The position numbers and the translations under genes are program-made. The notes under the pieces were generated by a model. That model was not told the origin of the DNA. It did not search any database and was given only the letters and a program-made list of their open reading frames with translations. From Pohlia nutans (taxonomy: Eukaryota > Streptophyta > Bryopsida > Bryales > Mniaceae), in NCBI GenBank assembly GCA_022496805.1, contig CM040089.1, positions 43,322,372 through 43,386,371 on the forward strand: 64,000 bases of DNA. The letters are read 5' to 3'. This document shows, piece after piece, positions 20,677 through 32,673 of this stretch. Numbering within the stretch: the first letter of the stretch is position 1; each line of letters opens with the position of its first letter.

Positions 20677-23660
20677 ATGGATCATTGGCGAACCCCGGAA
20701 GGGTTCAGAGATCCAGTGCATGTCCCTTACGTTTGCACCGAGGACTACGATGATGGCGGCTTTTTGGATTACCCAGAGCGTAAGCTGGGCTTAGTGAGCC
20801 AGCCTGACAAACTTGCACCTCTAACGTCGGGGAATGATCTTGATCATCCAGCCAGCTTTTACCAGGCTTGGTTATTCTTTGGGTGCGTGATCGAGGTGTT
20901 CCGCGTTGTTGGCGTGAAGTTGAAGACCTCTGATTTCCTTCGAGACGGTGGCGGATTACAGTATATCACAACACAATCGCTACCAAAATTCATCCAGCAA
21001 TGGACGGAATTTGAGGCTTCATCTAAACAAGATAGTGTTAAGATATATACCGAAGGTTTTCCATTGCCATTTCCAATGCCCGCGGAACTTGCATTGCCAG
21101 AAAATGGCTCATGGCGAGAAGACTGTCATGAAGCAAGGATGGAAACCAAGTATGGACGCTTCTTGTACATTCAGAAAATTATTCTCCTAGTTCAAGCACA
21201 AGTCCAATCACACTGCCGGAGAAAGTTAATAGCAACTCTAACGAGAGATGAGACTATTAGGCAACAACAGCAGCTGGATCCGGATTTGTCTGAGAAGGTG
21301 TGGCTGTCAATCATGGCATTGGGACACACCCTCACGGAATCTGCCAGGAAAATTTACCAGAAGGTGAGCATGTTCAATGCGTTGCCTCAGTCCGGTGGCG
21401 AGGACGAGCCATGGGGGTTTAGTGACATCTTGAGAGAGCGCATGATACAGAGAGGTTGGTGCGAAGGCGAGTGTCTCCACCTGGTGGCTTGTCTGGATTT
21501 GGATGCTTTGTACTACATTGGATCTGTGTCGTCTCCTCGAAGTGACCAATGCCATGACGACTGCATCCGGGGTTGCATTGGAAGGACAATTAGTAGCACA
21601 TACGTAGCTCGGAAACATTGTTGCAAGGACTCTAAGGACTGTGAGGAAAAGGAGGTTAACGTCAACAAGGTCGTTGAAATTATTCAAAGAAAAAAAATTC
21701 CACTCATAAGTTGGGACGGAACAAAGATGAGTGTCATTGAATATGATGGCAATATGAAGTACGTGGCGATTTCGCATGTGTAAGTCATGAGTACACCCAC
21801 CTTTCCTTGAACTGCTTTTGCCTTGGCACGGATAGGTAGTAATGCGAATTCGTTCAAAAATGGCAGGTTTGACTTCTCTCAAGGCAGAAATAGCTTCTTT
21901 TTGTACTTGGTGTTCTTTTTCTAATCGCGATGGTTAGAAAAAGCGTAAACTTGTTAAATCGTGATGGTTCTCTAACTTCAACTCATAAATTTTCCAACAG
22001 GTGGAGTGACGGGATGGGAAACGAAAGTAAGAATGCCCTTCCTGAGTGTCAACTCAATCGTATTCAGGGGTTCATAAAGGAGCTCTATTCTGTGATTCGC
22101 GAAGAGCGGTATGAGAGGCGCATGTTTGGGCCGAGCAGACTTCTGTTTGGTTCGGTGAAACTCCCAGAAGGCAATCCGCTTGGTTCGGTGGAACTCCCAG
22201 AAGGCAATCCGCTGGAGCCACCAGTGGGCTTCTGGATGGACACACTCTGCGTCCCAGTGCAAGAAGAGCACAAGCCGTCCCGAAAGCAGGCCATCCTGCA
22301 AATGGGAAGTATCTACGAAGGCGCCCATCGAGTCTTGGTCTTCGACAAGTGGATCGAGGAGCTGGATCGGAAAGCCAGTATCATCGAGAAGGCCGTGCGG
22401 CTCTATCTATCCAACTGGCAGCACCGCCTGTGGACCCTGCAGGAAGGCGTCTTGGCACAGAACCTCTTCTTTTGCTTCAACGATGGGCCTCAGGCAATTG
22501 ACGAGCTACGGAGAGAGGGAGTCGCAGAAGCCTTTCCAAGTTTCGTGAATAATATGTTGAATGAGGTCCCAATGATTAACTTACAGTCCGACTCCGGGGA
22601 CACGGACACGGACAACTTACAGTCCGACTCTGGGGACACGGACACGGACAACTTACAGTCCGACTCCGGGGACACGGACACGGACAACTTACAGTCCGGT
22701 TCCGGTTCCGGGGACACGGACACGGACACGGACAACTTACAGTCCGACTCCGGGGACACGGACACGAACACGGACAATAACACGGACACGGACACGGACA
22801 CGGACACGGACAACTTACTTGAAAGGAAGGATTATTGGACTCTGATGCAAACAATCAAAAACCGCACCACGACCCGCGAGGAAGATGAGACCATCTGCAT
22901 GGCCACGCTACTCGGACCTCCGACTAACCTCGAGGCCTTACTGTCCATTGCGCAGACAGACGAGAACGGAAAGCCCACCTGGGAGGCGCGTATGGAATTG
23001 TTTTTGTTTCAGCTTGGGAGCTTCGATCAATATATTATCTTCAGCGACGTGCCCCGGTTGCAGAGTGAGGGTTATGGATGGGCACCGGCTTCGTTTCTTG
23101 GACAGACTGGTCTAACGCGGTCACCTGGTGACTCAAGAAAGCCGCAAGGGGACCTGAACAAAGACGGCGCATTAGGCTTGCAGGTGACCTTCCCAGGCAT
23201 CCAGTTACTCCACCTTCACCTACCGCATTTTGAGGAGACTCTCTCAGTGACGAGTATCAATGTCGTCGTGCGCCGCAATCGCCACCGCTTCCGCTACACT
23301 CTCATTCTTCAACCTCCGGCCAAAGTCTTGAACCGCAACCGTCTTAACTCAGACTCCTCAAAACAATACGCATTGATCCTCTTACCCGGAGATGACACTG
23401 ATGAATGTAGTGGACTTAAGGCCAGACGTAATCGCGAACGTGACAGACTTGCTGAAGATCCTTTTCTTACACGACATAAGTATAGTCAACTACCAGTTGC
23501 GGTACTCGGCCTTCTGGACCGCAAAGACAAGAGTGGGCACATGAGAATCTGGCATGTGACGATGGCTAGACTTGAAAAAAATCCGCTCAAGCTTCCATCC
23601 TCGTCTACCAGTGATGTTTTAGGTGACTGGGTGAAGGAGCGGAAATGGACCGTTCTGTAA
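20677..23660 (+). CDS. HET-domain protein with internal Asp/Thr-rich repeats, two exons
   Basis: Exons 20677-21779 and 22001-23660 join across a 221-bp GT-AG intron (phase 2) that splits the V codon of the HVW motif; the product is 920 residues. HET blocks: YVAISHVWSDGMGN (about 362-375), FWMDTLCVP with a downstream IYEGAHRVLVFD (about 445-482), and HRLWTLQEGVLA (about 509-520). The N-terminal 360 residues are not recognised but contain Cys/His-rich stretches (CHDDCIRGC near 310). Two insertions in the domain are repeats: an 11-codon unit twice (LPEGNPLGSVE, about 22145-22211) and a 36-bp acidic repeat about five times (22578-22810). A YGWAPASF motif and a C-terminal domain follow. The ATG is the first after an in-frame stop at 20611; an upstream exon remains possible. 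Fungal homologues act in programmed cell death; here the role is unknown. Confidence 0.82.
22578..22813 (+). repeat. Coding minisatellite, 36-bp unit, about 5 copies
   Basis: Units of AACTTACAGTCCGACTCC plus GGGGACACGGACACGGAC start at 22578, 22614, 22650, 22686 and 22734. The fourth is expanded to 48 bp and the fifth runs into extra GACACG hexamers. All changes keep the frame, giving NLQSDSGDTDTD repeats. Near-identity of units suggests recent expansion. Confidence 0.92.
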
Positions 23661-24995
23661 TGAGCTCCACTTAATGGCGTATTTAGTGTCCGAGGAGGTG
23701 CCTTTTATCATATTTGCAACAATGAGGATGTTGTGAATTGAGCTTCGGTATGATTCTTTTGTTTCTTGTGAAGCTCGTGGTCTGTCTTTATTCACTTATT
23801 AACCCCTAAAAGCCTGAGGGGTATTGGACAAAACATAGATGTGCTATAATATGTGCCTTCCATATGTTCAATGAAGTTTGGTTCAATAGACAAAATGTAG
23901 GGCATCATCTCTACAAATTATCAGTACGGATAACTTCCAAAAATAATTGTAGATATTCTTTTAATGAATTTAAAAGCATTAACCTTTGAAAATTTGTATA
24001 AATTCAGTTTTAGAGTTTAAAATTAGCATGATTGGTGAAAGTTGGTTTATCTATTGTAAAATTCAAAAAAACAAAAGAAATGATGGAGGGAACATCATTA
24101 CTTTCCCTGAATAGCCAATTTTATAACACTTAGACACTGTTGAGGTGATTCACTTTGAAAAATTATCATACGTGGAGTTTAACTCGGATTGTCATAATTC
24201 AAATTGCGTTGGAAAGTAGACTTGATGTAGTATTTATTTATTTTAAATTATTTCTCAAAAAAAACTTTTTTTAATTCCGAGCGGCTCGTTAGATTCGGGT
24301 AGCGACCTGAAAATGGTCGTTTGGGTGTTTAGGGGTTAAGATCGTTGAGTAATTTAAAAGGACTGTGAATTTCGTCCTATCATGAACTTTGATTATATAG
24401 TCAATGAATTGTTTGAATTGCATCTATAGCATGTGAGTGGCAATGTCAATTGCTCTTACTAGAAGTCTCCATACAGCTGTAGTCTAGCATTTATGCAATG
24501 GTGATTGTGAGTTACAAAATGGATTGAGGGTTGTTTTTTAAGTTCAATGCAATTGAGTGCAAGCAATGGTTATTAATTATACTTTGAACACATGCTTGAT
24601 GGTCTATCATATGGAGTGAGAGAACACAACAACTCTTAGAGGAATTGCAGAGTATTGTTCTCAAACACCAAAATCATTTTTAGAAGATCATGTGCTTAAT
24701 ATTATGCCACATGTTGATCATGAGTGAGGTGATGAGTGAGTTCAATCACACTTGTTGTACATGGTTACTTTGATGGCCATTGTTTGTATTCCATTTTCAT
24801 AATGACAAATTATTTTTAATTATCGTGTGTTTTGTACATAACTATACAAGGGCTCATATATATTTTTTTACTGGTATTGTCATACGATGCATCTTAAATC
24901 TATGCATATACAAGCACATAGAGAATTTGTTTGCATGGAGTTTTTGATGAATTGGGTTGATTGCAACATACATGACGTTGATACCAATGCCAATT
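23296..24995 (+). repeat. Segmental duplication block 2, copy 2 (right piece)
   Basis: It comprises the 3' end of the HET gene and its downstream DNA, matching 5441-5870 and 6262-7003. The TTAA element at 23799-24339 is absent from copy 1. Similarity ends near ACCAATGCCAATTATTAAC (copy 1: ACTAATTCTAATTATGAAC). Confidence 0.85.
23799..24339. mobile_element. Family A TTAA-element, intact, 541 bp
   Basis: TTAACCCCTAAAAGCC at the left and GTTTAGGGGTTAA at the right, with TTAA on both sides. The paralogous site at 6339-6360 reads TCACTTATTAATATCGTTGAG with a single TTAA, so the element is an insertion that duplicated TTAA. No coding frame, so it is non-autonomous. Target and CCC...GGG ends fit the piggyBac superfamily. 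Confidence 0.85.
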
Positions 24996-25032
24996 ATTAA
25001 CTGTGTACTTCTTTGAAATTATTTTCCTCTCT

Positions 25033-25960
25033 TTAACCCCTATTTGCCTAGGCGTCCATTTCTTGGATGATATACACATTTTAACCAATTTTTTTCATCC
25101 GTCATGCACTTTTTGTAGTGTGGATTTTTACAATATATTTTATAGGAAGTTAGCTTCATGCATGTGTGATCCGATTAGAAAGGGGTTGATTTGTGAAAGT
25201 TTTATGCCTCATTTCATGTTGTAGTGATTCACCCAAAAATTCTAAAATCTTAATTCAAAATAGCTCAAAAGTGCTCTTGATAAAGTCAACTCATAGAATT
25301 TTGCAACCAAAAAATCTCCAAAAATCACAACTCTTAGAGTATTACATTTCAACCCATCATAACAAATTTCATCTACAAATTGTTTATATGCATTACAAAC
25401 GTTTTGAGGCCTCCAAAGGGTTGCGAATTTGGCATAAGATGCTATGCAAAGAAATTAAATTAAATTAATATTTTTTAATTTAAAAAATAATAATAATCAA
25501 ATCGGATGTGGCCAAAATTTGACATTAGACAAGGATTTATGATTTTTTTAAATTTTAATAATTTTAAAAAATAATGATCTGATTAATTGTTTAAATAATT
25601 AATTATTACAATTATTATTGTTTTTAATTTTTTTTCTGCCCGGAATTCCATGTCGTTTATTTACATTCATTTCTATGCATGAGGGTGCTAGTTGCTCTCA
25701 TGGCCCTTTGCAGAACTCAAAATCTTTCTAATGTTGTTCGTAATCAGATTACAAAATAATTTTGAATTTTAAGTTTCAAAATTTATACAAAATATTGGTG
25801 ATAGCAATCATAGATTTAACCACATGGATAAATTCTAAAATTCATAACGTACAACTTTTATTCATACATCACGTTCAAAGTATTCCTCTTAGTTGCATTT
25901 TATAATGCATCTTTGCAAAACTGCCCAATTTGGGGAGGGCTGTGGGCATTTAGGGGTTAA
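25033..25960. mobile_element. Family E TTAA-element, 928 bp
   Basis: Begins TTAACCCCTATTTGCC at 25033 and ends CATTTAGGGGTTAA at 25960. The interior aligns with 50737-51591, for example GGAAGTTAGCTTCATGCATG and TTACATTTCAACCCATCATA. No transposase. TTAA is present at both edges. Confidence 0.82.
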
Positions 25961-26604
25961 AATGTCATGAATGCGCGTGACCCCAATATTAAGATCTTTG
26001 GCTTCGATCAATTTCATTTTCAAATTTGAATTTCTCTGGTTATATTCAATATTTATCCTTCCTTGTTCTATAAGAGCTTTGATGGTATTAATATCCTGGA
26101 AGATTTCATTTTTTTATGCATGAAAACATTGGCTTTCCGTGCAAGAATGCAACACTGACCACAGGAAGGCTCTAGTCTTGATGTACACAAGAGAGCTCAA
26201 TAATAACCTTAAATTTTTTTAGGGCACTTTGCTTCGGGGTCATAATCAAAATTCAAACTGATTATCACACAAGTGAAGTGAATATGTTTGTTTGAAAATA
26301 AAAATGAATATATATCATTTTACATTATATAGTAATTTTTTTTACGTGCATACTATATCTCCCTAAAATTAAATAGTGTTCGGGTTTTGAAATAGTGTCC
26401 CGGGACACTAAAGACGCCATTTAGTGTAGTGAACTACTGTTGGTGCTAACTATTATATTAAAAATACATTGTCTTTGAGCTAAGCTGCCCAGTTATGAAA
26501 TTTGGTTAACTTGCTCGCTCATGTTTTCATCCAACTCGCTCAATATATGGGTCATTTTATTATTTCTTAGGATACGAGTATTGATACAGGGTTTGAGATT
26601 GGTA
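25961..26604. other. AT-rich intergenic, nothing recognised
   Basis: No supported gene, RNA or intact repeat. Confidence 0.35.
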
Positions 26605-26776
26605 CATAACATTCAGTAGCATGCAGTGTCCTTGCCTTGGCTCTTCAATAGATGGTGTGGAATATTCCACACCCAACAGTACTTCATCAGTAACTAAGTG
26701 GACAGGTGGAGGCTCAAAGTGATGAGCAAAGTGCATGAAGGAAAGGCACTGGGCATGAAGGCTACTCAATGATATG
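26605..26776. mobile_element. Foldback-type MITE with CATAACATTCA ends, copy 1
   Basis: Left CATAACATTCAGTAGCATGCA and right GGCATGAAGGCTACTCAATGATATG are inverted repeats. The interior (GTGGACAGGTGGAGGCTCAA, GTGGAATATTCCAC) matches 58697-58840 in reverse orientation. 172 bp. Confidence 0.72.
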
Positions 26777-28083
26777 TAGTCTAGAAGATTGCAAAACATA
26801 TTAGAGTAGGAATAGCTTCTTGAATTCTAGCATATGATTTCACAAGCCTAGAATATGCGGAGAGAAAGCCTTGACAAGGGGAAGGGGACAACCTAGTACA
26901 AATTTGCAACTTACTGGATAATTTATGATAGGATTATTTATGTTTCTATACAACATTTTGCTTTGCAATTAGTCTTAGTACAATTACATGCTTAAAATGC
27001 CTAAATGTTAAAAGATGTCTATATTAAACCCAAGGTTCTCTAGTGACCAAAAACTCTCACAAGGAAAGCTCCCAATAAACTCGTGCTAGAGAAGAACAAA
27101 TGATGTCATGTTAGGGTTTGTCCTTTGATATAAGGACACTAGGTTTAAGTAAAACTGCAATATAGAAAATATTCATAAACCAAAAATTGCGGAAAGAAGT
27201 ACAATAAGTGAAATTCTATATGCACAAGAAGTTTGAAGTTGAAATTCCAAAATTAGCATTACAAACGGAGTGCATTTTTGTCAAAAACAATGCATTGTGA
27301 CTGCATCAAAATGCTCAAGATTCTCTAATCTAGCAACTTATTTTTAAAAATTAAACATCATATTTGAATTTTAAGGTATGGATATTACTTACTTTTCATA
27401 GTCCTATAAGTTTTTTTTCCATTCATTAATCTAATATTGAGTATGAAAAGGTCAAAAAGGGCCAAAAACTACAAACGTGAGTGATAAGAGAGACACTGTA
27501 GTGTGCAACTACGTGTGTCATAGGTTTTTTTCTACAAAGCATCATTTGTTATAGGACGGAGGGAGTATTATCAACAATTTCTTTTGGTTTTTGGAGAAGT
27601 GCTAAAGTGAAGACATAAAATAAAATGGTGTGGCCAAATATTTTAATATTCATCTTTATTTTGAATAGAACTGTCTTTTTATCCACATATTTGGATGAAT
27701 TTCATCAAAAACTAGCAATTTCATCCAAATTATTTAAAAGAATTGAAACAATTTGTCGTCTTCGTCCATTTTTTCTTCAATATTTTCCTTAAGGCTTGGT
27801 GCACGGCAATTATTTTTGGTGTTTTTTGGCTTTAAAAACCCTAAAAAAATATCACTGAGTAACATAGTAAGTGTGATAGTGAGAGTACACAGTGAATTTT
27901 ATACTGGATATGTTGATGCGCCGTGCTACCAGAACAGACTAGGAGTGGTGATATTAAAGAGGTCTGGGTGAGAACCTGTCCGTCGAACAACGTTTTCGTC
28001 CGTCAAACATTCAACAGCTTCGTCAGTCGAAGCGAGAACAACTCTGATTGTCAAGCCTAAACCCTAAACCCGAACTTAATTCC
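26777..28083. other. Intergenic; one possible Stowaway-type end near 27549-27567
   Basis: TTATAGGACGGAGGGAGTA resembles the right terminus of plant Stowaway (Tc1/mariner) MITEs; a decayed partner may lie near 27380-27405 (TTTTCATAGTCCTATAAG). The promoter and 5' leader of the SEC-C gene must lie in the last few hundred bases; no TATA element was fixed. Confidence 0.4.
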
Positions 28084-30315
28084 ATGCTCTCACGAATCTC
28101 ACGTCTCCGTCTGTTGCCTTGCACATTTTCGATCACCAGGTAAGAATTCTCAAACCCTTGCAAGCATTGTTCATCTTTTCACTCCATCAATAGATGAGAA
28201 ATTGGATTTGCGCACTTTCTCAGAAGGTTTGGTATTCCGGTAGCTCTTTCTAACTGATCAGGGGATGGATTGATCATTTACACTTTTCTTTTGTGCGCAG
28301 CCGATCGAGTTTTCGATTCTCCAGTTCAATTTTTCGGTCCATGGGAACATTCGTGCGGCAGCGTTTGATTTCGCAATTGTCGCCAGGTCTCAGGTCGTGC
28401 CCTCGGGTGCTCGGCAATGTCTCAACTGCAGTTGGTTATGCGACTTCGTCTGAAAGTGGTGGGGATGAGGTGTCGTGGTTTCAGAAATTGAAAGGAGTTT
28501 TCAAGGGGAAAGCATCTTCTGAAACGCAGCAGCCCCAGGCTTCCGAACCGAAGACGACTTTGCCAGGGGACTTTACCATGGAAAGTAAGGCGATCTATCC
28601 TCGTCAATTTGCAGAGTGCAGTCAAATTCCAGGCCATATTTCAAGCCTCGTCGTGATTGTGAAAACCTAAAACCTAATCTCCAGAAAGGAAACTATGACT
28701 TGTATCGGCAATAACGCTTACTACAAATTGTAAGGCGATCTATTTTCGTTTGCAGATTTCTGTGTCATGAATGCTTTCAAAATTCAGGCACTGTTTTTCC
28801 ATCAACATTTTGAGAATGACAAGCCTCGTCGTGATTCTGCAACCTACCCTCTAATTCTTCACAAGGGAAACTATTGTATTGGCAATACTGTACTACAAGG
28901 TGTAGAACTTATCATATTTTGAGTCGTTACTTGAATTAAAAGGCGATCGTTTGGGAGATGTTTGTTGGTAATACTCAGAGCTGCATACGATGTGCATTAG
29001 CAGATTTCGCGGATGAGCTGAGGAAGGCTCGTCAATTTGGAAGCATGACAACATTTGGACGTGGTCTTCCTCGTGGAGGCGAAATGTCGGCAGTGAATTC
29101 ATTGCAAAGACAAGAAGCTATACTCCGTGCTTTACATAAGCGAGACCCTGCGGTGAGTTTGCTGGGTTGCCTTTCACATTACATTTATAAACATCGCTTG
29201 AAGGGATCGATAAATTGTCCCTTGCAAAGTCGTTTCAGAGTGTGGGAAACGAACAGAAAAAGATGGATCAACAAATGTGTGTTTTAGGGTTTGAACCGAT
29301 ATACTGTCTCATCTAGGCAGGGTTTGTTGTTCATTTGTGACAGAGAGATGTGAGTAGCCAAGAACTGATAAATCAAAAAAGCATGTAGCCTAGAATCACA
29401 AAGAATTGCTGTTCAGTGAGAGGCTGGATCTGCAGGTTTGCGCCTGGATGTAAACTATGGGTTATAAGGAAGGGTCTTGCTGGCTGGGCATGGGGGTTGT
29501 TCAGCGAGTAGGAGCACAGCACAAGGCTGAAGTGGCTGCTGAGTGCGAGTGCACAGTCTTCGATGTGGAGAATGTGGTGTCCAAATACGAATGGGCCAAG
29601 GAGGCTAATCGGCGTGTCAAGAAACTTGAAGCGGAAGGCAAGCCTCTACCCAAGACATTGAACGAGGTATTTTCCCTTTTCAGAAATGGAATTTTTGTAT
29701 TTCAGTGCAGCTACTGTGCCAATGTTTCTTGATCGCGTTTTGTTTTGTTGCGTTGAAAGGTTGAAGCCCTCATGGGTGGCAGCTGGAATGCGGCAGCTTC
29801 TGTGAATCTGGCAAAAAGTGGGAATATCAGCAGAAACGCCCCTTGCCCTTGTGGGTCCAAAAAGAAGTACAAGAGGTTAGTTCGTCCTCTTCATAGATTC
29901 TCCAAGTAGCGCTCATCATAGAGTCTCTACTCACAAAATGAGTAAATCTTTTGACTCACCAAGTGAAACCTCGCACTAAGATAAGTACACCTAATTGTGA
30001 ACCTTACCCAAAAGGACTCTTGCCTAAAAAGTAGTTATTTACTACAAGGATGTACACTACCTGAACATCAGAGTCTAGGGGTGATTCTAGGTACACCTAT
30101 AGTCAAAACTTTTAAAATTCATAGTTTATTCATATGGTCTCTGGAAAATACATGCTAAAGCGCACTGCAATCCACTTCTGAATTTAATCTAATAATGAGA
30201 ACCCTGATCAGATGCTTATTCAGACCATGATTGGTGTAGTTGCCTTAGTACTTGACATGTTTTTGGTATTTGGTTGCTCGGCAGATGTTGCGGAAAAAAT
30301 GCAGTGGAAACCTAA
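28084..30315 (+). CDS. SEC-C motif protein, probably mitochondrial, six exons
   Basis: Exons: 28084-28139, 28301-28584, 29004-29152, 29505-29666, 29760-29875, 30285-30315; all introns are GT-AG and the frame closes to 265 residues. The first 35 residues are rich in Arg and Ser without acidic residues (MLSRISRLRLL...), as in a mitochondrial presequence. The middle has a basic helix (FADELRKARQFG, TFGRGLPRGGEM) and a charged stretch around residues 180-215. The C-terminus is a SEC-C motif, NAPCPCGSKKKYKRCCGKN (243-261), with all four cysteines (C246, C248, C257, C258). The motif binds zinc in SecA and occurs in many unrelated proteins. The six-residue tail lies in a tiny last exon, split in the Arg codon. 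I do not recognise a named family; function unknown. Confidence 0.75.
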
Positions 30316-31800
30316 AAGGTTGTGCAAACTCTTTTCAATACAAACTGTGATGTTAGTGCCATCAGTTACCATAGACATATACAAATCAAATACTTATTGT
30401 TACAAGTTCGATAAAGATATGGCTATTTTGTCATCTGATTTGTAACATTCCAGAGCAATGTTGACCGCCCACCCTTTTCACTTTAGCAACATTGTGTTTG
30501 TCACCTTTCTACAATAGTTGGCTGAGTATCAATCCTTGAAATCAAGGTGTAAGAGGATTTGTGCCAGATCGTTATTGAAAGGAGCTGCAAACACCTTGGG
30601 CCCATCTACTAATTCAAGGAAGAATTGGGTATCCGAGATGCCCTAATCCTCTGATATTTTCATTCTGTGTTTGCATCCTTTATCTTGGCAGCTCTCATGG
30701 TTGTCGGAAAATTTCTGAGTCGCTGAAAAAGCAGAGAAAACTGTTCTCACTTCATATAAGTGATTGTTGAATGCCAATAAAAGTGCTTTGATCACAGAGA
30801 CTAAGTGATTCAGCTGGTGAGGGAAAACCAAGTTCCAAACCTCCATTTTCTGAAGGGTTTGACTTGCAGTGACATTGAGGATCTAGAATGTGAAGAATTG
30901 CTTGATTGTATACTCCGTTAAAAGTGAGATTGACATCAAAGGTATGCCTGGTTACGCTCTCAGCTAAATTGTTTTCCTACGAATTGACTACACTTCATTG
31001 GATATCTAAAATTGAGTCTCAAAATGAGCTTCATCACCTGTGTTTTCACTGCCCAGCATGTCATATGAACTGTTTGAATTAAAATACTTCATAAAATTTT
31101 AACTAACAAGAGTTTATGGATTCCAAGATATAGCTAGAACACCATAGGGCTAAGGCTAAGGAATTTAGAGTCTATAGACTTTTATTCGGGTAGTATGGAC
31201 TTTAAGGTAGGGGGGACTAAGATATAAAATTTGCAATTTTCTATGGCTTTCAGGTAATGAGGGCCAGATTAGACTATGGACCAAGAAGTCGTCCCATGCC
31301 CCTCTACAATCTGTGATTGGCCTATGAACTCATCTTGAGACGACTTGGGTTTACACTATTGGAAAAAAAGGAGAATGATTGGAAATAAAGAAAGACCTAT
31401 AAAGTGACCTAGTGGATAATGTTTCATGGTCCAAGTTGTTGCGGCCGGTCAAGCAAAAGAGGCTCTCTTGCTGCGAAACCAAGACATCATGGCATTTTCT
31501 AGTGTGACCATGAGTATAATCCATTTTTTTGGTCACTACTCTTGGTTCATAAGTCATAACTAGGCATGAGTAGGTTCTCTATTAATAAATATTCCAAAAA
31601 AAAAATTGTATTGATCCACTACACTAATTTTTGCTAATAGTGAGGGAGTGTAATTAGTGAAGGTGACACTAAAATGTAAAATAAGTGCAAAATGAAGATT
31701 TCAGGCACTTAGTAAAAATTTCAGCCCTCGTCAATTTCAGGATTTTGCAAAATAGAGCGTTTCTTTGGAATTAGTACCACACGCTCTATTAGCGAAAAAG
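30316..31800. other. Intergenic, nothing firmly recognised
   Basis: A stretch near 30680-30880 weakly resembles 32470-32620 (TTGGCAGCTCTCA, GATTCAGCTGGTGAG), suggesting an old duplication. No gene was seen. Confidence 0.4.
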
Positions 31801-31934
31801 TAGTGTAGTAGAAATCTTTTTCAATGTAACGGGTCTTTAATGACTAAATGTCCTCAACAAGTGACACAAAGACTTCTCTGGACTTCTTGTTCCGTCATTA
31901 AAGACTTGTCACATTATACAAGATTTCTCTAGTG
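31801..31934. mobile_element. Short MITE with about 40-bp inverted arms
   Basis: The left arm 31801-31843 and right arm 31894-31934 pair over about 40 bp (GTCTTTAATGAC against GTCATTAAAGAC at the core). The right end reads TTTCTCTAGTG, similar to CACTA-type termini, but the left end is eroded. Superfamily uncertain. Confidence 0.55.
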
Positions 31935-32673
31935 ATCTTGTATCCATTTGAAATTAAAGGATTCCACGCATTAAAATACATTTGATTTGGATACCATATA
32001 AATATTGTTTGAATTTTTAAAGTTTTGCTAATAGATTCCTCAAAAGTAATTGACTCTGTGCCTCTTCAACTACTGTATGTTTACTCAATTACAACCCTCG
32101 TTTTAGCCGTGGATGATGGCCTGATATGGGTACCTCCTTCAAAAATAGTGCGATTTTGGAGAAATATCCTTTTGGTAAGAAATTGACATTGGAAAATTAC
32201 AATAATTAGAGAGTGTTATAGACACCATGGCTGCAACTATAAACATGGTGTTAAAGACAAAATTTCTAGCACACATAAAATGAGTTAGACATAAGTCACA
32301 CTATGTGAGACACGTAAAAATGGTACCCATATCAGATCTACAGAAACGGAGAAACCACGTTATATACACTCTTACATATGTTCACAGCTATACGTGTAGA
32401 CGCATACAAATCAAATAGCTATTTGCCGTGGACGAGTTTGCTAAAGAAACGGCAATTTGCCATCCGAAATCACATCCTTAGCCTTGGCAGCTCTCACGCT
32501 TGCCAGCAATTCTCTGCAGATCTCTCTTTCTCCCTTCAGATTAGCACTACAGGTATACACTCTGATTCAGCTGGTGAGTGACATTCTCGTCAATTTTCTC
32601 TACGGGGTTCGACGTGCAGTGAATTACTCAGTTGTCTATTCCGGTACTCAGGATTCATGGTTTGAAATTAAGT
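31935..32673. other. Intergenic, nothing recognised
   Basis: No gene or clear repeat edge. Confidence 0.35.

Noticed and set aside
22490..22854. Ser/Val- and Cys/Pro-repeat frames on the minus strand
   Set aside because: They are the reverse reading of the coding minisatellite in the HET gene.
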